This document shows, in pieces, positions 1 through 7,096 of a stretch of 56,593 nt of DNA. The stretch covers positions 1-56,593 of the forward strand of contig CALFTN010000001.1 of assembly GCA_937916395.1 (NCBI GenBank), in the 5' to 3' direction. Each line of letters begins with the position of its first letter. Position 1 is the stretch's first letter. Below the pieces are notes generated by a model, which searched no databases, was not told where the DNA came from, and was given only the letters and a program-made list of their open reading frames with translations. The position numbers were made by a program, and so were the translations under genes. The DNA is from an uncultured Clostridia bacterium. GTDB taxonomy: Bacteria; Bacillota; Clostridia; Oscillospirales; Acutalibacteraceae.

Positions 1-2
1 AC

Positions 3-68
3 ATTTTCTTCATCCCCGAAGTCGTACAAAGGTACGTCGAGTGGGTGAAAAAATGGCTTAGATGCTGA
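3..68 (+). CDS. C-terminal tail of an unknown protein (partial)
   Basis: An open frame enters from the left edge and stops at TGA 66-68, giving 21 residues ending in YVEWVKKWLRC. The residues look protein-like (aromatic and basic, amphipathic), and a clean intrinsic terminator follows 25 bases later. These are the only reasons to call it a gene end. The family cannot be recognised from so short a piece, and chance is a real alternative. Confidence 0.4.
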   Translation: MFFIPEVVQRYVEWVKKWLRC

Positions 69-93
69 ATATTCGTGTCAAGAAAAGGAAAGA

Positions 94-127
94 GCCTCTT
101 CAGGCGGGTAACCCGAAGAGGCCTTTT
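94..127 (+). terminator. Rho-independent terminator of the left-edge gene
   Basis: GCCTCTTC (94-101) pairs perfectly with GAAGAGGC (115-122). A small GGG/CCC inner pairing sits in the loop and CTTTT follows. It lies just after the partial gene ending at 68 and faces the flagellin gene end at 241. Confidence 0.75.
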
Positions 128-240
128 GGTTGTTAGTTTGGGTATTTGTTTCGCTAAGCAACTACCGAAGAGTTACTAAGCAATTTTTACTGGTTCGCTA
201 AGTAAGCTTACCGTATAGAAATAATCAGTATTTATATCAA

Positions 241-1056
241 TTATTGAAGTAACTGAAGAACTGATTGTGGTTGTTGGTTTGCCTGAGCAAGCATTGCCTG
301 AGCAGCCTGAGTGAGAACGTTCATCTTTGTGTAGTTCATCATCTCTTTAGCCATGTCTGTATCACGAATACGTGAGTTAGCAGATGTCATGTTTTCAGCT
401 GTTGTATCAAGGTTGTTGATTGTGTACTCAAGACGGTTCTGGATAGCACCGAGGTTAGCTCTAGCTGTTGAAACAGTGTTAATAGCATTCTTAACTGTAG
501 AAAGTGATGTGTTCGCTGCAGATGCACTTGAAACATCAAGACTAGCTACAGAAAGTGCTGTTGCATTAAGATTTGTACATGAAACACCGATAGTATCAGT
601 TGCTTCTGAACCAATCTGAAGTTGAGTTGTTAATGTACCATCAAGCAATGTTGTGTTGTTGAATTTTGTTGATGTGGTAATACGAGTAATTTCCTTACCA
701 AGTGCCTCAAGCTCTTTGCTAATAGCATCTTTATCAGTTGTATCATAAATACCATTAGCTGCTTTTGTGCAAAGTTCAGTCATACGGTTAAGCATGTTGT
801 GAATTTCAGTTGTTGCACCTTCAGCTGTCTGAACAAGAGAGATAGCATCCTGGCAGTTTGCAGAAGCTTGTTCAAGACCCTTAATCTGAGCCTTCATTTT
901 TTCGCTGATTGCAAGACCAGAAGCATCGTCAGCTGCACGGTTGATTTTGAAACCTGAAGAAAGCTTCTCAAGGCTCTTACCAACTGCACTGTTGTTCATG
1001 TTTAACTGTCTGTTTGCGTTAATACCCATTACGTTTGTTCTAACTACCATACCCAT
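241..1056 (-). CDS. Flagellin, short filament subunit (first copy)
   Basis: A 271-residue filament protein with only the conserved D0/D1 ends and a very short middle. The N-terminus reads MGMVVRTNVMGINANRQL and is followed by the flagellin signatures LEKLSSG.KINRAADDASGLAISEKM. The C-terminus has NRLEYTINNLDTTAEN and ANSRIRDTDMAKEM. The ATG at 1056 is chosen because GGAGG sits right before it and the product then has exactly the length of its neighbour copy at 1382-2197. A longer frame running up to 1122 would cross the leader hairpins and the ribosome binding site, so I reject it. It is probably exported by the flagellar type III system with FliS as chaperone. Its leader carries two likely CsrA sites. 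Confidence 0.96.
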   Translation of the reverse strand: MGMVVRTNVMGINANRQLNMNNSAVGKSLEKLSSGFKINRAADDASGLAISEKMKAQIKGLEQASANCQDAISLVQTAEGATTEIHNMLNRMTELCTKAANGIYDTTDKDAISKELEALGKEITRITTSTKFNNTTLLDGTLTTQLQIGSEATDTIGVSCTNLNATALSVASLDVSSASAANTSLSTVKNAINTVSTARANLGAIQNRLEYTINNLDTTAENMTSANSRIRDTDMAKEMMNYTKMNVLTQAAQAMLAQANQQPQSVLQLLQ

Positions 1057-1064
1057 AAATCTTT

Positions 1065-1107
1065 TCCTCCTTGAAAATTGTGTTACCGAAAAAGCTCCTT
1101 GCTTTTT
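1065..1107 (-). promoter_or_regulatory. Likely CsrA-binding leader of flagellin 1
   Basis: Read on the minus strand, AAAAAGC and GCTTTTT (1089-1107) close a hairpin with loop AAGGA. Just before the start codon, TTTTC and GAAAA enclose loop AAGGAG, which is the ribosome binding site itself (about 1065-1072 at its core). A GTGTT/AACAC pair brackets the first hairpin. GGA in a hairpin loop is the known CsrA target, and the two-site layout matches the hag leader of B. subtilis. csrA and fliW are in this window (43014-43687). Binding itself is inferred. Confidence 0.65.
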
Positions 1108-1144
1108 TCTTTTAAGCAACACATTTTAAAAATTATTTATTTCC

Positions 1145-1184
1145 AATGCCAGGCTGCTACCCAAAAACAGCCCTCTGTGGCATT
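1145..1184 (-). other. Nested stem in the flagellin 1 leader
   Basis: AATGCCA (1145-1151) pairs with TGGCATT (1178-1184), and GGCTG (1152-1156) pairs with CAGCC (1168-1172), with a 5-nt bulge. It lies in the 325-base gap between the two flagellin genes, which holds no other gene. Confidence 0.45.
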
Positions 1185-1213
1185 AAAAACCTAAATTTCG
1201 TAGCTTACCTTGG

Positions 1214-1257
1214 GGTAATGCTACAAACCACTCACAACCTCGGTTTGTAACATTACC
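1214..1257 (-). other. 16-bp hairpin between the flagellin genes
   Basis: GGTAATGCTACAAACC (1214-1229) pairs with GGTTTGTAACATTACC (1242-1257) along all 16 positions, with one non-Watson-Crick pair that is G-U in the minus-strand RNA; the loop is 12 nt. No T-run follows on the minus strand, so it is not an ordinary terminator. It may be a processing or stability element of a flaB-flaA transcript. Confidence 0.5.
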
Positions 1258-1339
1258 GAAAAGTCCAAAATAAGTCAATTCGGAAAGGAATTATTAACTT
1301 AAGTAAATTTAGTTTCTGCAATAGGTTTTTACTCTCAAC

Positions 1340-1365
1340 CTGCGGGTTGTGGGTGCAACCCGCAG
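1340..1365 (-). other. GC-rich hairpin after flagellin 2
   Basis: CTGCGGGTTG (1340-1349) and CAACCCGCAG (1356-1365) form a perfect 10-bp stem, 16 bases past the stop codon of the second flagellin. The minus-strand sequence after it is not T-rich. It could be a weak terminator or a 3'-end stabiliser that lets some transcription reach flagellin 1. Confidence 0.5.
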
Positions 1366-1381
1366 TATATTACGGAGTAAA

Positions 1382-2197
1382 TTATTGAAGTAACTGAAGA
1401 ACAGCTTGTGGCTGTTGGTTTGCCTGAGCAAGCATTGCCTGAGCAGCCTGAGTGAGAACATTCATCTTTGTGTAGTTCATCATCTCTTTAGCCATATCTG
1501 TGTCACGAATACGTGAGTTAGCAGCTGACATATTTTCGGCTGTTGTATCGAGGTTGTTGATTGTGTACTCAAGACGATTCTGGATAGCACCAAGATTTGC
1601 ACGTTGTGTTGAAACCGCATTGATTGCCTCTTTCACCTTTGTAAGAGACGCATTTGCATCAGCTGCAGTACTAACTGAAAGTGCATCTACAGTAAGAGCT
1701 GCTGCACTAAGTGAAGCACATTGTACGCTGATTGTATCAGATGCTTCTGAACCAATCTGAAGTTGAGTACTTAATGAACCACCAAGTAATACTGTGTTAT
1801 TGAATTTTGTTGAAACAGTAATACGAGTGATTTCTTCACTAAGTGCTGTAACTTCTTGCTTAATAGCATCTTTGTCAGTTGTGTCATAGATACCATTAGC
1901 TGCCTTTGTGCAAAGCTCAGCCATTCTGTTAAGCATATTGTGAATTTCTGTTGTTGCACCTTCTGCTGTCTGAACGAGTGAGATAGCATCCTGACAGTTT
2001 GATGAAGCTTGTTCAAGACCTTTAATCTGAGCTTTCATTTTTTCACTGATTGCAAGACCAGATGCGTCATCAGCTGCACGGTTAATTCTGTAACCTGAAG
2101 AAAGCTTTTCGAGACTCTTTGAAACCTGACTGTTGTTCATGCCTAACTGTCTGTTAGCATTGATACCCATAACGTTTGTTCTAACTACCATACCCAT
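1382..2197 (-). CDS. Flagellin, short filament subunit (second copy)
   Basis: 271 residues, closely similar to the product of 241-1056 over the whole length; differences cluster around residues 150-210, the short variable middle. It shows the same motifs, INRAADDASGLAISEKM near the N-terminus and NRLEYTINNL plus ANSRIRDTDMAKEM at the C-terminus. The ATG at 2197 has GGAGG just upstream, inside a hairpin loop. It is the only flagellin here with the 29-bp promoter-like motif shared with the flgM operon (2332-2360). The 1057-1381 gap to the next copy contains hairpins but no strong terminator, so the two may be co-transcribed. It forms the filament outside the cell. Confidence 0.96.
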   Translation of the reverse strand: MGMVVRTNVMGINANRQLGMNNSQVSKSLEKLSSGYRINRAADDASGLAISEKMKAQIKGLEQASSNCQDAISLVQTAEGATTEIHNMLNRMAELCTKAANGIYDTTDKDAIKQEVTALSEEITRITVSTKFNNTVLLGGSLSTQLQIGSEASDTISVQCASLSAAALTVDALSVSTAADANASLTKVKEAINAVSTQRANLGAIQNRLEYTINNLDTTAENMSAANSRIRDTDMAKEMMNYTKMNVLTQAAQAMLAQANQQPQAVLQLLQ

Positions 2198-2201
2198 AAT
2201 A

Positions 2202-2247
2202 ATTTCCTCCTTGAAATCTGCATCGCCTACCTGACATCCTTGTCTGG
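2202..2247 (-). promoter_or_regulatory. Likely CsrA-binding leader of flagellin 2
   Basis: On the minus strand, GACA/TGTC (2233-2244) encloses loop AGGA, with a further CC/GG pair outside it. GCGTTGCC and GGCGATGC bracket that hairpin, pairing with two G-U pairs. Next to the start codon, ATTTC/GAAAT (2202-2217) encloses loop AAGGAG, the ribosome binding site. Compared with the leader of flagellin 1, the loops are kept while the stem bases differ, as expected for a selected RNA structure. Confidence 0.65.
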
Positions 2248-2331
2248 CTTTTTTGGCAACGCTGTTTTTTAATTTAATTTTTTATGTAGGTGTTCAACTC
2301 AGCGGGTGACTGTGTTGTCCTTACACCTATG

Positions 2332-2360
2332 ATTATTCTCCGCTTTCGAAAATACTAAAG
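2332..2360 (-). promoter_or_regulatory. Shared flagellar promoter-like motif, copy upstream of flagellin 2
   Basis: Reading the minus strand from 2360: CTTTA at positions 1-5, T at 7, AAA at 15-17, CG at 19-20, GAA at 23-25, AA at 27-28. The same 16 positions recur at 47890-47918 and 35893-35921. It resembles neither a clean sigma-A promoter nor the B. subtilis sigma-D consensus. It lies 135 bases before the start codon, leaving room for the CsrA leader. The sigma factor is not known. Confidence 0.55.
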
Positions 2361-2452
2361 CGATTTTTTTGAAATTTTTGAAAAAAGTTTTAGTTTTGTT
2401 AGTTTTGCACAATTTACTGTTGTGGTTGGTTGGTGGTTTTGCTGTAAAAAGT

Positions 2453-2516
2453 GGTCAGTAAGTCAGTGAGTCAGTAAGTTAGTGGTCGCGTGAATCAGTT
2501 GGTTAGTGAGTCAGAT
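2453..2516. repeat. Degenerate tandem 8-bp repeat
   Basis: Eight consecutive octamers related to AGTCAGTG/AGTCAGTA, from GGTCAGTA at 2453 to AGTCAGAT ending at 2516; the fifth is the most diverged. The same words occur in reverse complement at 2611-2650 and again at 3541-3585. The gap 2198-2650 holds the flagellin 2 leader and promoter motif, these repeats and the flagellin 3 terminator, but no gene. Confidence 0.6.
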
Positions 2517-2548
2517 GGATATGGTTTAGTATTATAAAAATTAAAAAT

Positions 2549-2597
2549 ATCCTATCATTTTTAGTTGATACTAAAACCAAGCTCTAAATGATAGGAT
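2549..2597 (-). terminator. Terminator of flagellin 3
   Basis: ATCCTATCATTT (2549-2560) pairs with AAATGATAGGAT (2586-2597). The minus-strand RNA then runs into a T-rich stretch. A smaller TTTTAGT/ACTAAAA stem lies in the loop. It is 54 bases past the stop codon at 2651. Confidence 0.65.
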
Positions 2598-2610
2598 GTA
2601 TATTCACCTA

Positions 2611-2650
2611 TTTACTGACCACTGATTTACTGACTCACTGACCACTAACT
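2611..2650. repeat. Reverse-complement copy of the octamer repeat
   Basis: ACTGACC, ACTGATTT and ACTGACTC follow at 8-bp steps, the complement of the words at 2453-2516. The two blocks flank the flagellin 3 terminator and could fold into one large stem. Confidence 0.5.
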
Positions 2651-3472
2651 TCAACTAAAAAGTTGAAGTATATTCTGTGCATTACTCATTCTGTGAGTAA
2701 GAATTGTGGTTGACACCTGCTCTAATAATTGATTTTTAGTGTATTCCATCATCATCTTAGCGTAGTCAACATCACGTATTCTTGAATTCGCTTCTGAAAG
2801 ATTAGTGTAAGTTTCTTCTAAATTATTAATTGTATACTCAAGTCTGTTCTGGGTAGCACCAAGACCTGCACACTCAGTTGAAACCTTATTTATAGCTTTC
2901 TTTACAGCTTCGAGTGACGCACGTGCATTTTCAGGCGAAGAAACATCGATTGTATCTAAGCCTAACGCTTTGGCATCCACACTACCGATTGAAACAAACA
3001 TTGTGTCGCTTTCTTCAGAGCCAATCTGGAACTGAACATTATTAAAGCTACCATCCAATAACTTTTTATTGTTAAAGTTGATTGATTTTGTAATTCGTGT
3101 AATCTCTGCGTTCAAGTCATTTATTTCAGACTGAATTGCCGCTCTGTCTACAGAAGTATCATAGATACCATTAGACGCTTTTGTGCAAAGCTCAACCATT
3201 CTGTTAAGCATATTGTGAATAGTACTCATTCCACCCTCTGCTGTCTGGAGGAGAGAAACAGTATCCTGCACATTTAACTGAGCCTGTTCAATGCCTGTTA
3301 ACTGACCTTTTATTTTTTCGCTTATAGCAAGCCCTGCCGCATCATCTGCCGCAGAATTAATTTTATATCCGCTTGAAAGCTTTTCTATATTACTTTGAAC
3401 ATTTTTCTGGTGTATTTTAATATTTCTTGCAGCATTCATAGCAGAAACATCGGTCTGAATCGAATTACTCAT
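2651..3472 (-). CDS. Flagellin, divergent third copy
   Basis: 273 residues with flagellin ends: NIEKLSSGYKINSAADDAAG near residue 30 and NRLEYTINNLEETYTNLSEA plus SRIRDVDYAKMM at the C-terminus. It is clearly more diverged than the two copies to its left and starts MSNSIQTDVSAMNAARNI instead of MGMVVRTNV. The start ATG at 3472 follows GGAGG. It has its own textbook sigma-A promoter (3511-3539) and its own terminator, so it should be expressed independently of the late flagellar sigma factor. It could be a minor filament subunit or one made under other conditions. Confidence 0.95.
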   Translation of the reverse strand: MSNSIQTDVSAMNAARNIKIHQKNVQSNIEKLSSGYKINSAADDAAGLAISEKIKGQLTGIEQAQLNVQDTVSLLQTAEGGMSTIHNMLNRMVELCTKASNGIYDTSVDRAAIQSEINDLNAEITRITKSINFNNKKLLDGSFNNVQFQIGSEESDTMFVSIGSVDAKALGLDTIDVSSPENARASLEAVKKAINKVSTECAGLGATQNRLEYTINNLEETYTNLSEANSRIRDVDYAKMMMEYTKNQLLEQVSTTILTHRMSNAQNILQLFS

Positions 3473-3474
3473 AT

Positions 3475-3491
3475 TGTATCCTCCTTCTACA
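3475..3491 (-). promoter_or_regulatory. Small hairpin over the flagellin 3 ribosome binding site
   Basis: TGTA (3475-3478) and TACA (3488-3491) could pair around a loop holding GAAGGAGGA. This is a shorter and less convincing version of the CsrA-type hairpins of the other two flagellins. Confidence 0.35.
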
Positions 3492-3510
3492 GAAATGGCT
3501 TCTTTATTTT

Positions 3511-3539
3511 ATATTACCATATCGTTAATTTGTTGTCAA
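3511..3539 (-). promoter_or_regulatory. Sigma-A promoter of flagellin 3
   Basis: On the minus strand, TTGACA (3534-3539), a 17-bp spacer and TAATAT (3511-3516). The -35 is perfect and the -10 matches five of six bases, about 40 bases before the start codon. Confidence 0.75.
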
Positions 3540-3540
3540 T

Positions 3541-3585
3541 GGTCAGTAAGTTAGTGGTCAGTGGTCAGTAACCACTGACTTACTA
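3541..3585. repeat. Further block of the octamer repeat
   Basis: GGTCAGTA, AGTTAGTG and GGTCAGTG follow each other and are then partly mirrored by CCACTGACTTACT, so the block is both tandem and palindromic. It sits between the divergent promoters of flagellin 3 and the glycosyltransferase. Confidence 0.5.
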
Positions 3586-3590
3586 CCCAC

Positions 3591-3619
3591 TTGCAACTCG
3601 CAACACTTTCTGCTATTAT
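3591..3619 (+). promoter_or_regulatory. Sigma-A promoter of the glycosyltransferase gene
   Basis: TTGCAA (3591-3596), a 17-bp spacer and TATTAT (3614-3619), 33 bases before the start codon. Confidence 0.55.
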
Positions 3620-3651
3620 ATATTGTATAGTAAATTTATGAGGTGTAAACT

Positions 3652-5766
3652 ATGAGTCAACCATTACTTTCAATAGGTATGATTGTAAAAAATGAGGAGC
3701 GCTGCTTAGAAAAATGTCTTAAAGCGTTGGATCCTTTAAGACAAGCAATTCCTTGTGAATTAGTTATAGCTGATACGGGCTCAACAGACAGAACAAAAGA
3801 AATTGCATCAAAATACGCAGATGTACTTTTTGATTTTGAATGGGTCAATGATTTTTCTGTAGCAAGAAATGCTGTTATGGATAGGTGTTCGGGTAAATGG
3901 TACTTAACTCTTGATGCCGACGAATATTTAGTCCCCAATATTGATGAACTTGTAACATTTCTTACGAGCAAAAATGCTGAAATAAAGAAACAAGCAACAA
4001 TAATTCAGAGAAACCATTTTGCAAAAGATATGGATGGTGCATATTCTGATTTTAACGCAATGAGAATGTGTCGTTTGGATACAGGCGCTCGGTACATAAG
4101 CACTATTCACGAACACTTTAATCAACAAATAACTTATGACGATATATATATGTTATCAAGCACTATTTTTGACCATGATGGTTATGCATATGTTTCGCCT
4201 GAATACAAAGCTCGAAAAGAAGCTAGAAACTTAGAACTATTAAGAAAAAAATTAGATGATGAACCTAATAACCTAAAAATAATTCTCCAATGTTTAGAAT
4301 CTTCTGCCACAAACACAGAAAGCAGACGTTATTTTTCCAAGTATGGGATAGAAAAACTGCAAAAAGCTACGCAAAACGACCCATATTGGAATTCCTCTGC
4401 TGCAGTTTTAGCAAAACAAATTGCACTATATCTTAATCATGATTCAGATCCATATCAAGAGGAATGGTTCGATTGGACATTTAAAAAATTCCCCCAATCA
4501 GAACATACTATGGTAGATGTTAATTATAGTTACACAAAATATTTATTTAACAAAAAAAGATATATTGATTGCATAAAATCTGGGAAAGATTTTTTAAAAG
4601 CTCTGGCAAGAAAAGATAAAAGAGCTAATACAGCCACTATAGAAAACTTCACTGGTTCCTTGCTCCATTCCCACGAATTTCATAAAAATGAAATCAAGAC
4701 ACTCATTGCCTATGCAATGATTAAAGAACATCGTGAAGAAGAAGCTTTTAAACTACTCCTAGAAACAGAGCTTTACAAACAAAATAACACTGTAATTAAC
4801 AACTGGTTTGCTGCTATTATAGAATTAAAACAAACGGATAAAGTTACTGAACAAGCAAGTAAATACATTTATTCTATCCTAAAAAAATATTCTGACTCTC
4901 CGCATTCATCTTTTGATTATCTCTTTTCAAGAATATCATTGTTATTCCAAGTAACAGATGCTGATAAAAAGCACTATAATTTATTTGGAAAGGTTTTAGG
5001 CACAATTGGTCTTTCTGCAAAAATTGCTGATAGCAAAAATAAAGCAGAGGCTGAAAAATTCTTAAATCAAATTGAAAACTGGGAAGAATTTATGCCTGTA
5101 GCTTTAAAACAAGCTATTTTGTTAAAAGCTACTCTTCCAGAAGATTTTTATTTAATGTCTTCTTCTCGTCTTACATACCTTATAAATGACCTGGCAAAAA
5201 TCGCAGATGAGCTTAGCGATATACTTATAAACGAATATTGCACCGCTGATTATTGCAATTGCTTCCCACAGGCTTCTTTTATTTATAATTTGCTCTTAGT
5301 TACCCTTACAGGGAACAACGTTTCTTTATCCGATGAAACAAAATCAAAGCTTATAGACGCTTTCATATTCGTCGCTGATAAGTTCCTCGTTTCTTGCTAT
5401 AACCCTGAGCTTCTCAAAAATGAAGAATTTATTGTTTGTATTCCTACACTTCATTTGTTCAGCTGGTATTTAGTAAAAGCAAACAAATTAAAATCAGAAA
5501 ATCCTTTGGAATACATAAAAACATTAAGAACTCTTATTAATAAAATCCCACAGTCAAAACAAGTAGTTGAGTTTTTAATAGAAATTTTCCAAAAAGAAGC
5601 AGAAATAAAAAAGCAAGAAAAAATAAAAAACACTTCACCAGAGCTTCTCAAAATGGCAGAACAGCTTAAAACAATGCTTTCTGCATTACCAGAAAATTCA
5701 CCAGAGCTTCTGGCAATTAAACAAAGCCCTGTATATAAGCAATTGGCATTTTTAATCGAAGATTAG
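3652..5766 (+). CDS. Large glycosyltransferase family 2 protein
   Basis: 704 residues. Residues 1 to about 230 form a GT2 (GT-A fold) domain: a SIGMIVKNEERCLEKCL start, the nucleotide-binding motif IADTGSTDRT near residue 60, and DADEYL near residue 90 as the metal-binding acidic motif. The remaining roughly 470 residues are mostly helical with no family I recognise and end with two SPELL repeats. There is no signal peptide or membrane segment, so it should act in the cytoplasm. ATG 3652 follows AGGTG. It sits divergent from flagellin 3, next to three flagellin genes. In many bacteria such neighbours glycosylate flagellin before export. That role is inferred; a cell-surface glycan role is the alternative. 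Confidence 0.85.
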   Translation: MSQPLLSIGMIVKNEERCLEKCLKALDPLRQAIPCELVIADTGSTDRTKEIASKYADVLFDFEWVNDFSVARNAVMDRCSGKWYLTLDADEYLVPNIDELVTFLTSKNAEIKKQATIIQRNHFAKDMDGAYSDFNAMRMCRLDTGARYISTIHEHFNQQITYDDIYMLSSTIFDHDGYAYVSPEYKARKEARNLELLRKKLDDEPNNLKIILQCLESSATNTESRRYFSKYGIEKLQKATQNDPYWNSSAAVLAKQIALYLNHDSDPYQEEWFDWTFKKFPQSEHTMVDVNYSYTKYLFNKKRYIDCIKSGKDFLKALARKDKRANTATIENFTGSLLHSHEFHKNEIKTLIAYAMIKEHREEEAFKLLLETELYKQNNTVINNWFAAIIELKQTDKVTEQASKYIYSILKKYSDSPHSSFDYLFSRISLLFQVTDADKKHYNLFGKVLGTIGLSAKIADSKNKAEAEKFLNQIENWEEFMPVALKQAILLKATLPEDFYLMSSSRLTYLINDLAKIADELSDILINEYCTADYCNCFPQASFIYNLLLVTLTGNNVSLSDETKSKLIDAFIFVADKFLVSCYNPELLKNEEFIVCIPTLHLFSWYLVKANKLKSENPLEYIKTLRTLINKIPQSKQVVEFLIEIFQKEAEIKKQEKIKNTSPELLKMAEQLKTMLSALPENSPELLAIKQSPVYKQLAFLIED

Positions 5767-5782
5767 TTAAGCAACATCAAAA

Positions 5783-5820
5783 AGCCCTATCATTTAGCTT
5801 TAAAACTAAGTGATAGGACT
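5783..5820. terminator. Bidirectional terminator
   Basis: A stem of about 15 bp between AGCCCTATCATTTAG and CTAAGTGATAGGACT, with an 8-nt loop. T-runs lie on both sides, so it serves the glycosyltransferase (plus) and the phosphoesterase (minus). Confidence 0.8.
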
Positions 5821-5850
5821 TTTATTTTATAAATATTTATTGTATGACAA

Positions 5851-7071
5851 TTACTGAACTGATTCTGTAGTTTCTGGAACGCCAGCTTCTGGAGCAATAT
5901 TCATAAACGCTTTAACAACATCTCTGAAAAGATCCATAATTATGTCGAATACTGGGAGCATAATATTTGAGAAAGAATAACTGAATCCACTTCTTTCACC
6001 ACTATCAGCAATTTCTGAACCGCCCTGAGTTGCCAACATACTTGAAGTTAATTCATAAGTATAGTAACTATCAAGATCACCTTCGTCGAGTTCAATAATT
6101 CTTGCACCCTGTAACATATTATTATAGTATGAGTGGTATGTAGCACCAGGTGTCTGAACAAGGTCTATACCATTGATATCTGCAACAAAACTGTTTACAT
6201 GGTCATGACCAACAACAACAGCAAGAACATCTCCACCCTGAATCATTGCATCCCATTGACCATCTGAACCAAAACCACAGCAACTTTTTTCAAAAATGTA
6301 TCCGTCGAATTTTTCCACTTTTGGAACATAAGAATAAACAGTGCCATCATTAAAGTTGTATGTAAGCTCACCCATTGAGATATCTGTTTCATAAAAGAGT
6401 TCTGTAACAGCTTCTTTGGGAATAATGTGTTGGAATGCAATTGAAGGGACAACCTTACCGCCATTTAAAAGTGTGAGTGCATCGCGTGTATTATTATACC
6501 AATTAATTTGGTCTTCTCTTACCCAGTCATAACCAAGCCATTCACCATTTTCATGAAGCGATGTACCAGAATCAAAGAACCAAAGATTAAATGCAATATC
6601 GTTACCCTTACTTGATAAAATAGTAAGATTGTGGTTACCACAGCCATGAAGTGCCGGGTCTGCATCATAAGCCAAGCAACCAGGATATTTCTGATATTCT
6701 GCCAATTGCTCTTCAAGTGGGAAATTTTCTACCTCTGGGTCGTGATTACCGAAAACTAACGAGAATGGAATATCTCGCTCTACAATTGGAGTTAACAATT
6801 CTTCATAAGCGCGAATATCATTTGTCATAATATTGTCGCCACAAAAAACAACTAAATCAGGTTTTGCATAATCGAGAGCTTCGTTAACAAAAGTAATCAT
6901 TGCTTTTTCCATTGGATAATCATCCTGCACATCCGCAAGAACAAGAATTTTAAATGTTCCATCCTTTCTGAATCTCAAAACATTGTTTTCACCAATTCCA
7001 GCTGCAAATGAAGTAACAGCAAATGAAAACAACATACTTACAACAAGTAAAATTGAAATTACTTTTTTCAT
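5851..7071 (-). CDS. Secreted calcineurin-like metallophosphoesterase
   Basis: 406 residues. It begins with a signal peptide (MKKVISILLVVSMLFSF...FAAG), so it is exported. The metallophosphoesterase motifs follow in order: LADVQDD near residue 45, FCGDN near 75, GNHD near 110 and GHDH near 290. These supply the two-metal active site. The substrate cannot be read from the sequence; phosphodiesters, nucleotides or cell-wall phosphates are all possible. A tail of about 90 residues after the catalytic domain is unassigned. It starts 25 bases after murD ends on the same strand, so it is probably the last gene of the GGDEF-murD group. Confidence 0.9.
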   Translation of the reverse strand: MKKVISILLVVSMLFSFAVTSFAAGIGENNVLRFRKDGTFKILVLADVQDDYPMEKAMITFVNEALDYAKPDLVVFCGDNIMTNDIRAYEELLTPIVERDIPFSLVFGNHDPEVENFPLEEQLAEYQKYPGCLAYDADPALHGCGNHNLTILSSKGNDIAFNLWFFDSGTSLHENGEWLGYDWVREDQINWYNNTRDALTLLNGGKVVPSIAFQHIIPKEAVTELFYETDISMGELTYNFNDGTVYSYVPKVEKFDGYIFEKSCCGFGSDGQWDAMIQGGDVLAVVVGHDHVNSFVADINGIDLVQTPGATYHSYYNNMLQGARIIELDEGDLDSYYTYELTSSMLATQGGSEIADSGERSGFSYSFSNIMLPVFDIIMDLFRDVVKAFMNIAPEAGVPETTESVQ

Positions 7072-7096
7072 AATTGTCTCCTATTCTTTTACATAG

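Noticed and set aside
1057..1122. N-terminal extension of flagellin 1 by 22 residues
   Set aside because: It would run through the leader hairpins and the GGAGG site, and flagellin 2 has exactly the 271-residue form starting at MGMVV.
1057..1381. Cyclic-di-GMP riboswitch before flagellin 1
   Set aside because: The conserved core of the cyclic-di-GMP-I class was not found on either strand; the stems present do not fit its three-way junction.
2332..2360. Canonical B. subtilis-type sigma-D promoter
   Set aside because: The -10 resembles GCCGATAA at 6 of 8 bases, but the spacing to the TTTA element is about 3 bases short in all three copies, so I report it as a shared motif of unknown sigma class.
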